Both the position numbers and the translations under genes were made by a program. Shown here in pieces: positions 35,426-51,789 of a stretch of DNA of 64,000 bases (its first letter is position 1; the number at the start of each line of letters is the position of its first letter). Location: positions 13,400,590 through 13,464,589 of the forward strand of contig OZ038437.1 of assembly GCA_964036275.1 (NCBI GenBank), in the 5' to 3' direction. The stretch is from Litoditis marina (Eukaryota > Nematoda > Chromadorea > Rhabditida > Rhabditidae). The notes beneath the pieces are model-generated. The model was given only the letters and a program-made list of their open reading frames with translations. It was not told where the DNA came from and did no database searches.

Positions 35426-35899
35426 CCTAGCTGTTTGCGTTATCAAATTCGGATGTATTTCACACGCGTTTAACGGCATATATATATAGAATCTTTATTG
35501 AATAATTGAATTCAAAAGAATGGGTAACGCAAAAGTATATTGAAAACACATAAAGATGAATGCGAAAGATCTAGAGGGGACGATATATTGGTGATATCTT
35601 AGATATTTGAAGATGATGATTGGGGTAGATGTAGGGAGAATATAGGATCTGAAAAAAAGGCATGGTATATTCGACTAGCGGTGTATGTTGATGTCATTTT
35701 ACGTTCAATCTGTATGTATGTGTGAATTTGCCGTGTAAAAGTGATAATTGTATTTTCAAACGTACCTTGTGAGTTTATAACCCATGCTATCGTTAGTTTA
35801 ATTCCTCTTCCAATTATTCATTCATGTTTGCAGACCGTTGCCCGATCATTCTCCATTTCTATTGTGATACAATAATATATCGGGTATTCTAGTCGTAAA

Positions 35900-38800
35900 A
35901 TGCATGGAGATGATGCGTCTACCGCCTGCGAGGGTGAGTTGTTCTATGTTTATAAAACTGAATAATTGTTTTATTCGGGAAAAAGTAGATTTATAAGGAG
36001 TTTTGAAAACATACAACGTTAACTTTGTTGGGTCCATTGAAGCAGTCGCTGGTAGTGGTTTTTTAGGAGATTCAACTGCTTTAACTATTATATCTTTGAA
36101 AAGTGATCGTTCAATCTTAGTTTTTCCTTTCCCATTGCTTATTACATGTCACCAGTTGGAACAAAATGAGTACGTAAATAATTTTGCTTGTAGGATCGTT
36201 GCATGTTTCCAACCGGCATCTATATTTGGTATTATAGTTCGTAAAATAGTAATCGTAAATCACAATTCTAATCTACGCACTACGTTTACAATGTATATTT
36301 TACTTTTAACTGTAAATGTTTCTTTCAGACCTGCGGTTTTTCGAGCGTCGTTTCACGGAAGTAGTATCGCACATGGGACCGGCCTGCACGCGGTGGAGGA
36401 GTGAGTCCTATTTTGTTGTTATGTAACTTATTTAACGTGTTTGTAACTTTATTAACTTGTTTGTTTGTTGTTATCAACTCATTTAACCCAAAAATATGTT
36501 GCGTTTGCACGCACATGTGTATCACCCGTATCAGCCAGCCCTGGAGGGTGATCGATTTAAACCTCGAAGGGTGTTCGATTTTTTTAATAAAAACGCACTT
36601 TCATGTACTTCTCATAAAACTTTGGCAAAAAAGAATGAATTGGCACTTTTTCGACAAGTTTATAGATGATGAGGGTAGAAAACGTTTTAAAAACCATGTT
36701 CCGAACTCAGTGGTACAACCTATGTATGAACTCTTTTTCTCCTCAAAAACCGATAGTTTAAAATTGGTTTTTGTAAACTTCTAGTTTTATTGTCGAAGTT
36801 TAGTAGTTCTGCTAGTCGTCTCGCTGTCAACGGTGCTCACTTCGTACAGTTGGATCATGGACCCCACACTGCGCTCCGTATGTTGTTTTTATTTGTTCCA
36901 TACCCTAAATGCCTCAGAGTTGTGACTTTTTCAAACAGGGGGGTTTTGCCCTCCCCCTCAGACATTATAAGGCGTTTTGCATTTATTTTAGAAAATCGCT
37001 AAATCAGACAATTTTTGGGGGGGGGGGGGGGGTTTGCCCAAATCTTCGGACCAAAAACAAGGGTTTATTCTCAAAACGCTGAGCATTTAGGGTATGATTT
37101 GTTCCCTTCATATTTGTTTATTTGTGGTGAATGTTAATATTTGGCGGTATTCATACTTCCTGACGCGTGCACTCTACGCGCACCTCTTCATTGTCAATTG
37201 TCGTCTGTTGATTTATAGAATAATAGAATCTATTTCATTTTATGAAATATATCTCGTCTGTGAAATATAGTTCCAATCATTCCCACTGAGACCTCGGCAC
37301 TGTGCCAACAAAACTTTCATGCCGCTATTCCCCATGTAATATTTTCCAAAACACTGAAAGTTTTTCTGAACGACAGTTAACCTTTGTTACAGTACGTGGA
37401 GCAAAATCGTTTTCATAAAATCTCGTATGATCTGAGCAACTGGGCTGGGTAAACGATAATCGCTCCAAATTTTCTGTATTTTAGGGTTTTTCGGACCTCT
37501 GTGAGTGAATCTGAATACTAATAATCAATATGTTTAATAATGATAAATATCTTATAAGAATAATAAATATGTTTATTCGCATAGGTATTTTAGTAAAAAC
37601 ACAGCACACATTTTGAATATATATTTGGTTTGTGTCCAGGTTTCGCTGTGGGAATCCCTGCAGAATCATCCGGTGTTCAGTATCAGTCTGCCCCTGCTTT
37701 TCCTTCTTTTCTGCTTCTTTGGAATTCATCGAAGAGTCGTCGCCCCGTCAATGTGAGTTGTGATTTTCGGTCTTTGACCTCATTTGACTGGTTGATTAGA
37801 AAACGCGGTTTTGGTGAACGAAATACTCGTTTCCTTGTGGAATTGGCTTGGCTACTTGTTACTTGGCTTTTGAACTTGTCTCGTCGCGCATTTTTCACAT
37901 AAGCACAGTCTAACCCCAACTATATCTAATGGCTCACCGCCAGGCATGCGGTTGATTCGGTGGCCGTATTCACTAATGTCCCGGGAAGGTGAAAAGCTTC
38001 CCTCGCCTCTGGACCCTCCTCACCAGCACACTATTTTTGTGCTCTACCTTCCCGCGGGAAGAGGATTGCTGAATACGGCCACAGTATTCTGAGGCTTGAT
38101 GGTGAAATAACCTTGTCTGTTTGTCGATTGATGTTGCAAACCGGATTTCCATCTGCGAACTACATGTTTACATGGGAAGATCACTGTTTTTGACCGTTAG
38201 AAACAGATAGTGTGAATACCAAGGTTGGACAAAACTGTTATCTGAAGATTGGTTCAATCATTTTCATTCACCAATGTTGATTTTTGGTTCGCGATTGGTT
38301 CTGGCTGTTCAGGAAACTTGAAACTATAATCGTTACTTCGATTCAGTTTTTCCCCTATAGTACAACTTCATTTCTGTCCTTTCTTTGCGAAAATATGAGA
38401 TAGTCGTTATGACTCACGCCACGCCCCCCTTTTTTCGTCGACTGCGAGACGCGACTAATAATGACATTTGCTTTACGGAGAATTTACTATTTTTCCAACT
38501 ATGATATTGTATACGTTGGGTCATATGGTCTACCCTTCTAGTTGAGTTACTGAAGGTTTTTTCGGTTTTTCTCTCTCTTGTGAACTGAAATTTAGTTGGT
38601 TTGGTCAACAAATTACAAGTATGAGGACGAAAACACATATAGAATGAATTCTCAGGCTGATTAGGCAGATTTGGTTTTTGTTAGTTTTTTTTAGAGTTAC
38701 TGAATAACTTAGTTGGCGAACACCGCAGTACATTTTCTATTATCTCTGTCAGTTAAACAATTGGCTTTTTATACTTTATGATAGTTCCAAGGTTTTCAGT

Positions 38801-41800
38801 CACCCTTTGCAGATATTTGATAGCTGAACAGTTTTTTTTTGCGAAAACGGGGTCGAGGGTTAATAGCCGACATAATCAGGTGCAGTGATGCGTGCGGGCG
38901 CGACCAGGACAAATGACTGACTAAGCTGTGACCACGTGAACAAAAGAGGCTGCCTACCCATAGAATTGAGCAGTACAGCTACAATAACACTGAAACGAGT
39001 TGCGTTTTCATCAATCATGGGATTACTGCTAATTTTGATGCAAAATCATTAGTTTTCACGTGTTTAGATCCAAAAGCGGATTCCTATGTTTCGAATAGTC
39101 GGACCTTACTATGGGCGCGGACACGTGAATAAAAAGTGGCAGCCTACCCGATTTTACCGGTTTCTTGCCAGTTAATGGTTAAGAGCCGGTTAAAACATTC
39201 ACATTGGCGTATTACGCCCGTGCTTTTAGTGAAGAAAATATATTCATCGATTCAGTTGGCTTTAATGCAAGCTAATTGAAACACAGTAGGGTAGTAGTAG
39301 TAGGGAAGTAAGGGGTGAATGAGCATCTATAGTGAATGCCAAATTTATAAATTTCTGTCTCTCGCCGGAATCGAATCTGCGAGCAAAAGATTTGTAGCAA
39401 AGCGCTAACCACTGCGCTCTTAGAGCACATAACGGTCAAGCTTCAGAATCGAAGACATGCGTGCGTACACAGCGGAAAGTGAGATATACAGTACCCTCCC
39501 GCCTTTCCGTTGGCAACGACTATACCTGTTTTTTGTTACTCCTTGATATGATATCAATGTTGTAGTGTTTAATTTGACTGGGGTTTTTGTAATTTTCGTT
39601 CTTTGATCTTTTCTTCAGTCGTCATAAATGGCAGTGTTCCATCCTACCTGCCAAACGGGTTTCTGTCTCACTTTGTTAGAGAAACATTGTACATTATTAC
39701 CAACCACTGGTGACAGTTTACCATTTTTAACTGTTACTTTGGGATATTAAGTGGAACTCAATGATTTTGCATTGAACATTGACATTTTTTGAGAGATATT
39801 AGTTGAAGTAGTTTTTTTTTTAATTTTTCTGACTGTTTGGACAACTTTACTGGAGTACGATTATTGCCAACCATTGGCGACAGTTTACCCTTTTCAACTT
39901 GTGCCTTTAGGATTCTTAATAAGTGGAATAGACAGATGTGTACATTATTACCAACTGGTGACAGCTTGTGTTATATTTGATTGGGGCTGTTGCTCGTTTG
40001 GTTACGAATGATCCGTTAACCCTTAATCATACTCAACGTGATTCGTTTCAAAGTTGGGTCACTAAGGTTTTCTGTGTTCGTACCTTAAAGTTAAAAGATT
40101 GGTTCACTTTTTCACCTTAGCATTTTCTGAAGAACTTGTAGATGTTTTGTAGTTTGGAAAATATATAGTATGAACGCTTAGAGCAACAACGTTTAGCTAC
40201 TTTTGAACTTCTAATCAATGCTATCGTTCTTTTTGTTAATTTGGGTTTTGCAAAGTTAACGTAGATTGAGACTTTTCGAGCTTCGATTTTTAAGGCCCTC
40301 TTGATTTTTTGGTCTGTTGAAACGTTTAAGCTCATCACCCGACTGTCGCGTGTGTGTGTGTATTTCCTGTTACGGCCAGCCTTTCTCTTTGGTAGGCGGA
40401 AAGTACTTTTGACGTTTGTTTACCTACTTCTCTACTTCGCACTCAAACTTTCACCCATACACCAGTAAGTCGGACTATTCGACAAAAAGGACTCCGTTTT
40501 CGGATTTGAAAATATAAAAAGTTTACAATTTTGCATCGAAAATCGACAAATGTTCTCATTTTCGGCGAAAAGTTTTCCGTTTTCTGATTTTTGTAACATT
40601 CGGAAATTTTTACTGGGTGTATGGTTTTTTTTTACATATTTCTCTACTTCATATTCAAACTTTCACCCTGTTTCAGTCTTACCTTTTCAACTTTAGGTTT
40701 GCTGTTTAAAGCTGTTTGTACCAAGTTTTTGAAATAGAAAAGAGAGGGCGCTTTTTGTTCTATGATGTTTGTAGTTGGGCGTGCCTACGGCCTTTTCTGA
40801 TCCCATTACTGGCCAATTCTGTATGTAAGTGTTTTTGATATTTCCCCAAAAAAGGAAGGAGACTAAGCGAAAATGTTTTCAGTCACATACTCCAGTAAGG
40901 TCCATCTATTTATGAAAATGAGTCCTTTTTTATTGAAACACGAGAAAAGCAATGAATTTGCATAAAAATTAGACAAAAGTTCATGTCTTGTTTTCGGCGA
41001 AAAAAGCGCGTTTTCTATATTTTGTGGCTTTTCGGGCAACACCAAAATGTGTGTTGTCAGTCAGTCATGTTATTGGGGGCCGTTCTATTGACTTGTGTTT
41101 TTTTGTCTGCTGCTTTGCAGCTTCGGAACGGAAATGATGGAAACTAAGGATTGGGATGTCTTTTTGGAAGATTTACAAAAGTTTTTCCACTGTATTTGGT
41201 TTTTTTGCAGGTTAAAAGATATTTTTATTCAGGTAGAAATTGGTTCCTGGTAATAAGTTTGAAGAAAACTTTTCTGATGCAACTTTTTCCAAATTGAAGG
41301 ACGTCAAATTCTCAATAAATTAATTTTTTGCTGGTGGAACCCCGGTAATTTCTGAGATTTGGCGTATTGCTTGCTTGATTCCTTGATTGTTATCTCAGAT
41401 ATCTGTCTTGAAAATCTGCGAGTCTCCATCTTCTTTCTGGCACCTGTTGGGTGCAAACCAACAGTAGAGGAAATATCCAATTGCCTGGTTGTATCTAGTA
41501 TTAATATACTTTTAAAGCAAACAGCTCGGTTATATTCAGTGTATTTTATACTTTATTTTGTAAATTTATAATTACCACTGAACTATCTTCATTTTATTAT
41601 CAATCGTTAATAACCATCAGTTCTGGTCACGATAGAGAATGTTTTTCTGTGTTCAAATGCAGATGTTTCAACTGTCGTTAAGGTAAACCAAAAAAAAGAC
41701 TCGTTCTCCAAGTTTAATTCTAGTTTTCGACTAATCAATCTATGTTGTCATATTTTTTCGGGAGTGAAAACTCAAAATCGAATAGTTACCAACTAAGATA

Positions 41801-44623
41801 TTATGATTAGGTGAATGGGTTTTTTTCTACTCATTCCTCATGAATAATTCACTCCAGGCGCTTTTTTTCGTTAGGTTCTACGAAAACATTGTGATTCTCG
41901 GGGTTAATACCAGAATATCTAGACTCATACATTATGGGATCACACACCAGTAAGGTATTAGTGTTGACTGTTCCATAAAAACTAACCCGTTTAACGATTC
42001 AAGTGCGTGAAACTTCATTCGAAAGCTTCGCAGCTTCGCGGGACCTCATATGTAAGATTCTACTTTTTTTCTAAAGTAAAAAAATGGCCTGATATTTCAC
42101 TAATATAACCCGATTCTCCTAAGTTTGTCAAAAGGGGAGTCTTCTACAAGTGTTTTTACATTGTTGCCAATTATATTGCGTGGTTATATCTCATTGAGGT
42201 CTGGTTATTATTTGCAGTGACGCGCGAAACCTTTTATGGAGCCATACCCACTAATTACGGCACAAATACATTGGGTTTCGTTATTTTTAGTTTTCTATAG
42301 AGGCGTACTTGTTGGGCTCTTGTCTACTAGATTTTAATATTACGAGAAGTTTCATTCTTTTCACTGTAGATTTGCCTTTTAAGAGGCTAGCTTGCTAGTC
42401 TTCCAATAGTTCAAAGTTTTGAACTCGAACACCCTTTAAAACTTTTTTACTGAATTCTTGTTTCAACCTGTTACGGTGTCACTCACTATCACGTATAAGA
42501 AAGATTATATTATCTCACAGTTGATAACGCTTCACTATATATGTTTTCACGTCTAGAAAAGGTTTCAAATTCTAATGGAACCAGCATGTTTTGATTATTG
42601 AAATAGTGGCTTATCGACTGCATTAGCCAATTCATTATTTAACCGGGTGGAAAACTGGTTGTAATTTTTGTTAAACACTTGGTAACCTCGTTTTCTCACG
42701 AAACGCGTCCTTGTGCAAATCTGAAAACCGGTTAGCAACAAGTTTCTCTAAAAGTGGTTGTCTCATGTGGTTCACCAAAAACCTGGTTCCTTTTAGAGTT
42801 GGCCTTAGATTTTATTGATTTTCCTCCTTGGTCATTGATTGATATTATTTTTCACCGATTCCAGAATCGCCCGCCGCTGTCGCGAGTCGCTCTCCTACTT
42901 CAGCCTCAGCTGTGATGACGTGAGTTACAATGTTACAAGTAATAATAATAAAAAAGGTTTTTCATTTTAAACATACACCGCCAAGCCCTCCTAATTTTCA
43001 TGAAAAGTAGGAATCGCGCTTGAAAACCAGCAAATTTAACACAGAACTAGTGAAAATTTAACCAGAAAGTGATGAAAATCACAGTTTTGCACTAATTTAA
43101 AGGGGGTCGCGACTTAAAAAGAGGGGGTGTAGCGACCTTTCAGCGAAAATGAGAGAACCTTGGCGATGTATGATTTCAAACGACTAGGCAATATTTGTTT
43201 CAAAGAATCACGTGTGGAACACAAAATAAAGTGTGTTTTTTATTCATGCAAAATCACAAATTTTTATGTTTTCTAATCGAATAACTTGCAACCTTTTATG
43301 AATTAGTCACAGTTTACTGGTGTATGGGACACTAGGTTTCCCCCCCCCCCCAAACTGACGTCCCTCGGCCAGCTAGCCTTAATCCATCCCTAATCCAGTT
43401 ACTATGGTGCTCGTTAAAGTAGTATTTGTAGTTATTGTCAAGAGATATCGAATTTCACTGGCTGGGCCGGATTTCCCGCCATATTTCGCTGCCTTTTGAC
43501 TTTTCAGCTCACATTTCATATTTATTGAGATGATGAAGATTTCTGTTAATTTTCTAACTCACTTGTTCATAGATACAAGTTAAGCAGCCCGTTTCGGTGT
43601 TTTTTGACTGAAGTGGTAGTTTTAAAAAAGTTTGATGGAATAATTTGGCGTATGGTTTATTTGGTTTGCTGTTTTTGTGGGAACGTTTGCGCGCAATTTA
43701 TCGGTTGCTTCTCACACTGCGAAATCGAATGAATTTTGATTGGATCTTGCACATTTTAGTAGTACCATCACCAGCTGAGAAGGCATATTTTCTGGAATCA
43801 ATTTTTTTTCAGTCTGATTAGGTCAAAGGTCATAATTATGTTTCATGATTTTTAAGTTAAGGGAGATCTGATTGCGTAATGTCTAGTTTGTGGTAAATGG
43901 TTGAGCGCGAACTTTAAAGAAGGACGATTATGTGATCCAATCCCAACGCTCCAGTCATTTACACTGGAATTCATTTTTCAATTGCAGTTTAAAGGACCGT
44001 TGACACAGGATTAGTCCACATAATCATCCTGCTTTAAGCATACTCCAGTAAATTTGTTCAATTAGTGGAAAAATATTGGGAAATCAGGCTCATTTTTCGC
44101 TATTATCGTACACGAAAAGAACCCAATCAAGACCGAACAATATTTCTTTTCTGCTTCCCCCCCCCCCCAGTTTTTCGCTTATCTGGTAGCTTGAAATCGC
44201 GTTTTATTGGCCCCGCGTGTTGCCATTTATGGTTTTTCTGGGTGGTAATTAAATTGTGGACTGCTCTTTCTTTCTTTCCTTCTTTGTCCCACTGATTTGT
44301 AACGTTGTAACCAGATTATTGGTTACTTTAAAGTGCTACTGCGTTTTTTTTCTACCTAAGAACTGAAAAACTTGTCTAGGGTATACGGTTTGGAATCGTA
44401 CACCTGCACGATTTCCTCAAAAGTAACCGGTTTTTTTCGATTACACAACTTGAAGTACGTCGAGTTTCATATTGATAGTTTTACATCAATTTTTCTTTTA
44501 AAGATAACAGGATACTTTTAAAGTATATGAAAAGTAATAAAAACCAAACAACTGAATTATCGTATAATTTTTCAGAACGGCAAGTTGATTGTGAAGCCAG
44601 CGATGCGTGTGTCTGCCCCCTAG
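35900..44623 (+). CDS. nepr-1: NEPR-1 / CNEP1R1 (TMEM188), nuclear envelope phosphatase regulatory subunit, 6 exons, 131 aa
   Basis: Exons are 35900-35933, 36329-36400, 36804-36877, 37640-37752, 42865-42919 and 44576-44623. They sum to 396 nt and all phases close. Landmarks in family order: DLRFFERR near the N-terminus, RWR before TM1 (about 36-55), [14 protein letters not shown] before TM2 (about 72-89), then the signature [10 protein letters not shown] and [14 protein letters not shown]. The family protein is about 125 aa, so this is full length. It is a two-pass ER/nuclear-envelope protein that binds and stabilises the phosphatase CNEP-1/CTDNEP1. That enzyme dephosphorylates lipin and so limits ER and nuclear-membrane phospholipid synthesis. 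An acceptor-like TTTGCAG at 35827-35833 lies 66 nt before the ATG. Intron 4 is 5.1 kb and repeat-filled, unusual for so small a gene. Exon 6 could alternatively splice at 44606 to a downstream exon (46212), giving a different last 14 residues. Confidence 0.93.
37960..38082. mobile_element. Foldback element in nepr-1 intron 4
   Basis: TGGCCGTATTCACTAATGTC at the left is partly inverted at the right (GCTGAATACGGCCA). Inner arms CCCGGGAAGGTG and CTACCTTCCCGCGGG also pair. Confidence 0.65.
39326..39534 (-). mobile_element. SINE-like repeat with embedded tRNA-like part, copy 3
   Basis: Reverse complement carries GAGCGCAGTGG (A-box-like), GATTCGATTCC (B-box-like) and the same 5' block (AACGGAAAGGCGGGAGGG) as copies 1 and 2. 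In nepr-1 intron 4. Confidence 0.72.
40454..40625. mobile_element. CATACACCAGTAAGG MITE family E, copy in nepr-1 intron 4
   Basis: CCATACACCAGTAAG at the left is inverted at the right (TACTGGGTGTATGG). The inside carries TTTTGCATCGAAAATCGAC and TTTTCGGCGAAAAG, as in other copies. A degraded relative lies at 40883-41052. Confidence 0.72.
43916..44036. mobile_element. Palindromic MITE family D, copy 3, in nepr-1 intron 5
   Basis: AAGAAGGACGATTATGTG at the left is inverted at the right (CACATAATCATCCTGCTTTA). Flanking similarity with the 33521 copy extends to about 44115. Confidence 0.8.
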
Positions 44624-44650
44624 GAACAAATTGTACTTTATAGTTTCATC

Positions 44651-44653
<3 letters not shown>

Positions 44654-44739
<86 letters not shown>

Positions 44740-44749
44740 TCTCTCTTCA

Positions 44750-44789
<40 letters not shown>

Positions 44790-44800
44790 TCTCTCGCTCT
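44654..44800. repeat. (TA)n then (CT)n microsatellite in the nepr-1 3' UTR region
   Basis: About 80 bp of TA repeat begins 31 nt after the nepr-1 stop, followed by about 45 bp of CT repeat. Confidence 0.95.
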
Positions 44801-45758
44801 CTCTGTCTCTCATTATTTCCGACTCGTCATTCTCCGTGATCAATGAGTAATGTTTACCTTGGGTAGCGCCTGGCGGCATTGAATTTACGCTCGAATCAGC
44901 TTTTTACGCTTTTCATGGTTATTGATTGAATTCACATTTGACCTACCCGATTCCTCCTCCTCTCGTGTTGTATTATTGTGTACGGGCAGCCGTTTGTTGG
45001 TCCACTGAATATTCACGTGAAAATCACGTGAATGAGATTATTTCTGAACTTTCCTCACGTAAACGTAATTATTCCATCTTCAAAGTTGTGTGTCTGTTTT
45101 TTTTTGATTTTATTGATTATATGTCGTACTCGTACACAAACTTAGCTTGAGATCGCAGGAACGTGTTTTGGCGAAAGTTTTTGTGTTTTTAGAATTTTGC
45201 CATCTGAGTATAATATTTAGATTTTTGAATGTGAATTACACGTTTCACGCATTTGGTCACGTTTATTTACGTGTATAATGTATGATAGATGTTATCGTAG
45301 CGTAATAGTATAATAGTATTTATCTAAACGGGATTCTAGAGATACAGTAACCTCGAGTGTGTAGAGTTGACTGTGACTATGTTAATCATTTCAAACTACT
45401 TGAAGCTAAGTTTAGTGGTTTAGTTCACGTATGTGTGTTTACGTGATACATAATTGCACGTTCTCTCTCACGTGTGTTATGCTTTTATGATGTGTGTACT
45501 TGTTGTTGTAGAGTTTTGTGGTTTTTGTTGCTGGGAAGCTCGTATATATTTTTTATAAAGAAGCGATATTTACCTATGTTTTTGTTTGTTTACAAAACTG
45601 TTTCAAGCAGATTGATTATTTCGGTGTTTGATTGTTTATTTACGTGAAATCAGAAACGTGAGAGGTTTATAAAAAAGTTTTTGTGACGTGAAGAGTCCTA
45701 AAATGTTTGTCGCAACCAACTTGAAATTAGTTCACTAAATCTATTTCGGTTTTCCTTA

Positions 45759-45884
45759 AAGAAGGACAAGTATGTGCTCCAATCTCAACGGTTCAGTCCT
45801 TTAATAAACTGCAATACATTTTTCAATTGCAGTTTAAAGGACTGACGCGCCGAGATTGGAGCACATAATCGTCCTACTTTAAAA
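45759..45884. mobile_element. Palindromic MITE family D, copy 4
   Basis: AAAGAAGGACAAGTATGTGC at the left is inverted at the right (GCACATAATCGTCCTACTTT). The most regular of the four copies, and between nepr-1 and the PQ-loop gene. Confidence 0.8.
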
Positions 45885-46211
45885 TGAATACTCTCTATTT
45901 TTCAATGAGATTGTCTTTTTGTAATTCCTTGATTTCATTTTTCTTACATTGATAAGTTGATAGATGGGATTAGGTACGATGTCATGGTTGAAAACAGTTG
46001 TTGAACACAATTACAACAAACTGTTTTGTTCATTATTGTAAGTTAAACCTAGTGTTAACATTGCTTCTGTAAAGTTTGATTGGGGCATTTGTAATCTAGA
46101 TATTTTGTGTTCAGCTAACTTTTATTGCTAGTTCGTTTGAAAGCTCACTTTAAACCAATTGCTTGAGTTTGGTTAGGAATTAGACAAAAAGTTTGATTTT
46201 TTTCTGTTCAG

Positions 46212-46281
46212 GCGTGTTGCAGTTTGCGAGGCTATGGAGAGACGCTTCTAACTGAACGACACGACATCCTCAAATACTTTG
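46212..46281 (+). other. Probable 5' UTR exon of the PQ-loop gene (or alternative last exon of nepr-1)
   Basis: A 70-nt segment bounded by TGTTCAG and GGTGAGTT, both good splice signals. A second acceptor (CTATTTTCAG) at 47850 precedes the PQ-loop start codon by 96 nt. Read as leader, it contains a five-codon upstream ORF beginning at 46234 (M-E-R-R-F-stop). Read instead as a nepr-1 exon entered in phase 1, it encodes about 14 residues then stops. The two roles cannot be told apart from sequence. Confidence 0.45.
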
Positions 46282-46619
46282 GTGAGTTATTTTTTATGAA
46301 TTCAAGTTCAAAAAGTCATTATTTTATTTTGAGCAGTCACGCTTCGGCTAATACTAGCGGAAATGAAATGTAGATGTGGATTGTTCAGTTCATTTCTTCC
46401 TTTTCAACTTTTCATTTGTACGTGAATCTTTCTCGAAACCATAAACGAACTACCTTACGCCAATATTGAGAGCGATTGCCCATTTTGCCATTTTGATTAT
46501 TTTGATGTAAAAGCTTGAAGTTTGAAACTGGTTATTTCTATTTTACATATCACGTGACGCACATAATCTTGAAACGTTTACATTTGTAACTTCAGAATAT
46601 ACGTTAACAGCGAGGTGAA

Positions 46620-46880
46620 TTCTATATGTAACCGGGTTTTTTGGTAACCCAACCGGTTTTTTGGTAACCCTTTTCCCGGTTACTTCGATAGGTAACCGGT
46701 CGGTAACCGAAAATGAAAAACCGGTTACCTGTTTTTCCAACGCAAAATGTGGTTTTTACCGTTAGTTTGAAGTAACCGGATTTTACTTTCAGGTTACTTC
46801 CAGGTTACGTACCAAGGTAACCTGAAAAAAAGGTTAGCAAATAAGGGTTAGGTTACCTGAAAACCCGGTTAGTTGTAGAA
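46620..46880. repeat. GGTAACC/ACCGGTT-rich repeat
   Basis: More than ten GGTTAC or GTAACC units in 260 bp, some in inverted pairs. Related to 17560-17715. Confidence 0.6.
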
Positions 46881-47946
46881 TTGGCCACGTTAACAGCGAC
46901 CCACGCACACATAACTGAGTGGTTAATTTGCATTTCGATTTGCATATCATAATTACGTCGTTACTTTTTATGTGGCTTTTAATGTTGCATCGCTCGCCCA
47001 AATCTAGTTGAATTCCATATTTTGTTCCGCATTTTGAATGCCTTTCACATGGAGGTGGAAAACTTTTAATTTTTTAAAGTCTGTTGCAAAATTTTCAAAA
47101 CAGAAACAATGATTTTCTGTTATCATTTCCTCGCACCTATTCCTCTTGTGTCTTGAATGAGCTGTATGCTGATTAGCTATAAAATTTCAACAAACATTGG
47201 GCCAAAACTGAGAAAACATTAGAGATTGACAATTTGTAATACAAAAACCGGCTTATTTCGAAGATCAGTCGGGCATTGCCTTCTAGTTGCAAGTTAGCGC
47301 TCATTTGTTTCTGCCATGTTCCCACTGTTGACTTTGACTGTGCCAGAAACGGTTTATAATTCGAGTCGAAACTATTTTGGTATGGTTTTGCTTGTCTACC
47401 GCGTTCCATCTTGCTTGTACTTGTACAAACACTTGTTTCCATACTTTGGCAAACACAATTCTGAAAACTGGATCTCATTTCTCCACATTTGGGATAATTC
47501 GGTAATTTTTCATGCAAACGTGTAGAATCATATCGACATCGAAATCGCTCGTCATCGAAAAAACTATGGTTCTGTTTGAGTGTGAATGTTTCGTGCCTTA
47601 CTCTCCGAATTATCAACTTTCGTTTCACTTTCATAGCACTTTGTTCCCTAGTATTTCACCGTGATACGTTTAGTTTGTCTTCATAGTCACGAGTCACATT
47701 CATCCGATTTTTATCCTAAATTGAGATTCGCTATTCTGTACAGTTGGTGAAAACATGGTTTGGAGTTTAATTGTCACGGCTAAACTATCAAATTACTGAG
47801 TTAGAACACCTAATAACTATGTAATTATGAATAGATATTTCTATTTTCAGATTCCCCCACTCGACCTCAATCGATACCTCCCAATCCGTTGATCTACCAG
47901 TCGATCAATCGATAACCGCCCCGAGGATTAATCGATACGTATCTAA

Positions 47947-51789
<3,843 letters not shown>

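Noticed and set aside
44607..44879. ORFs on both strands over 44607-44879
   Set aside because: They only translate the (TA)n and (CT)n microsatellites.
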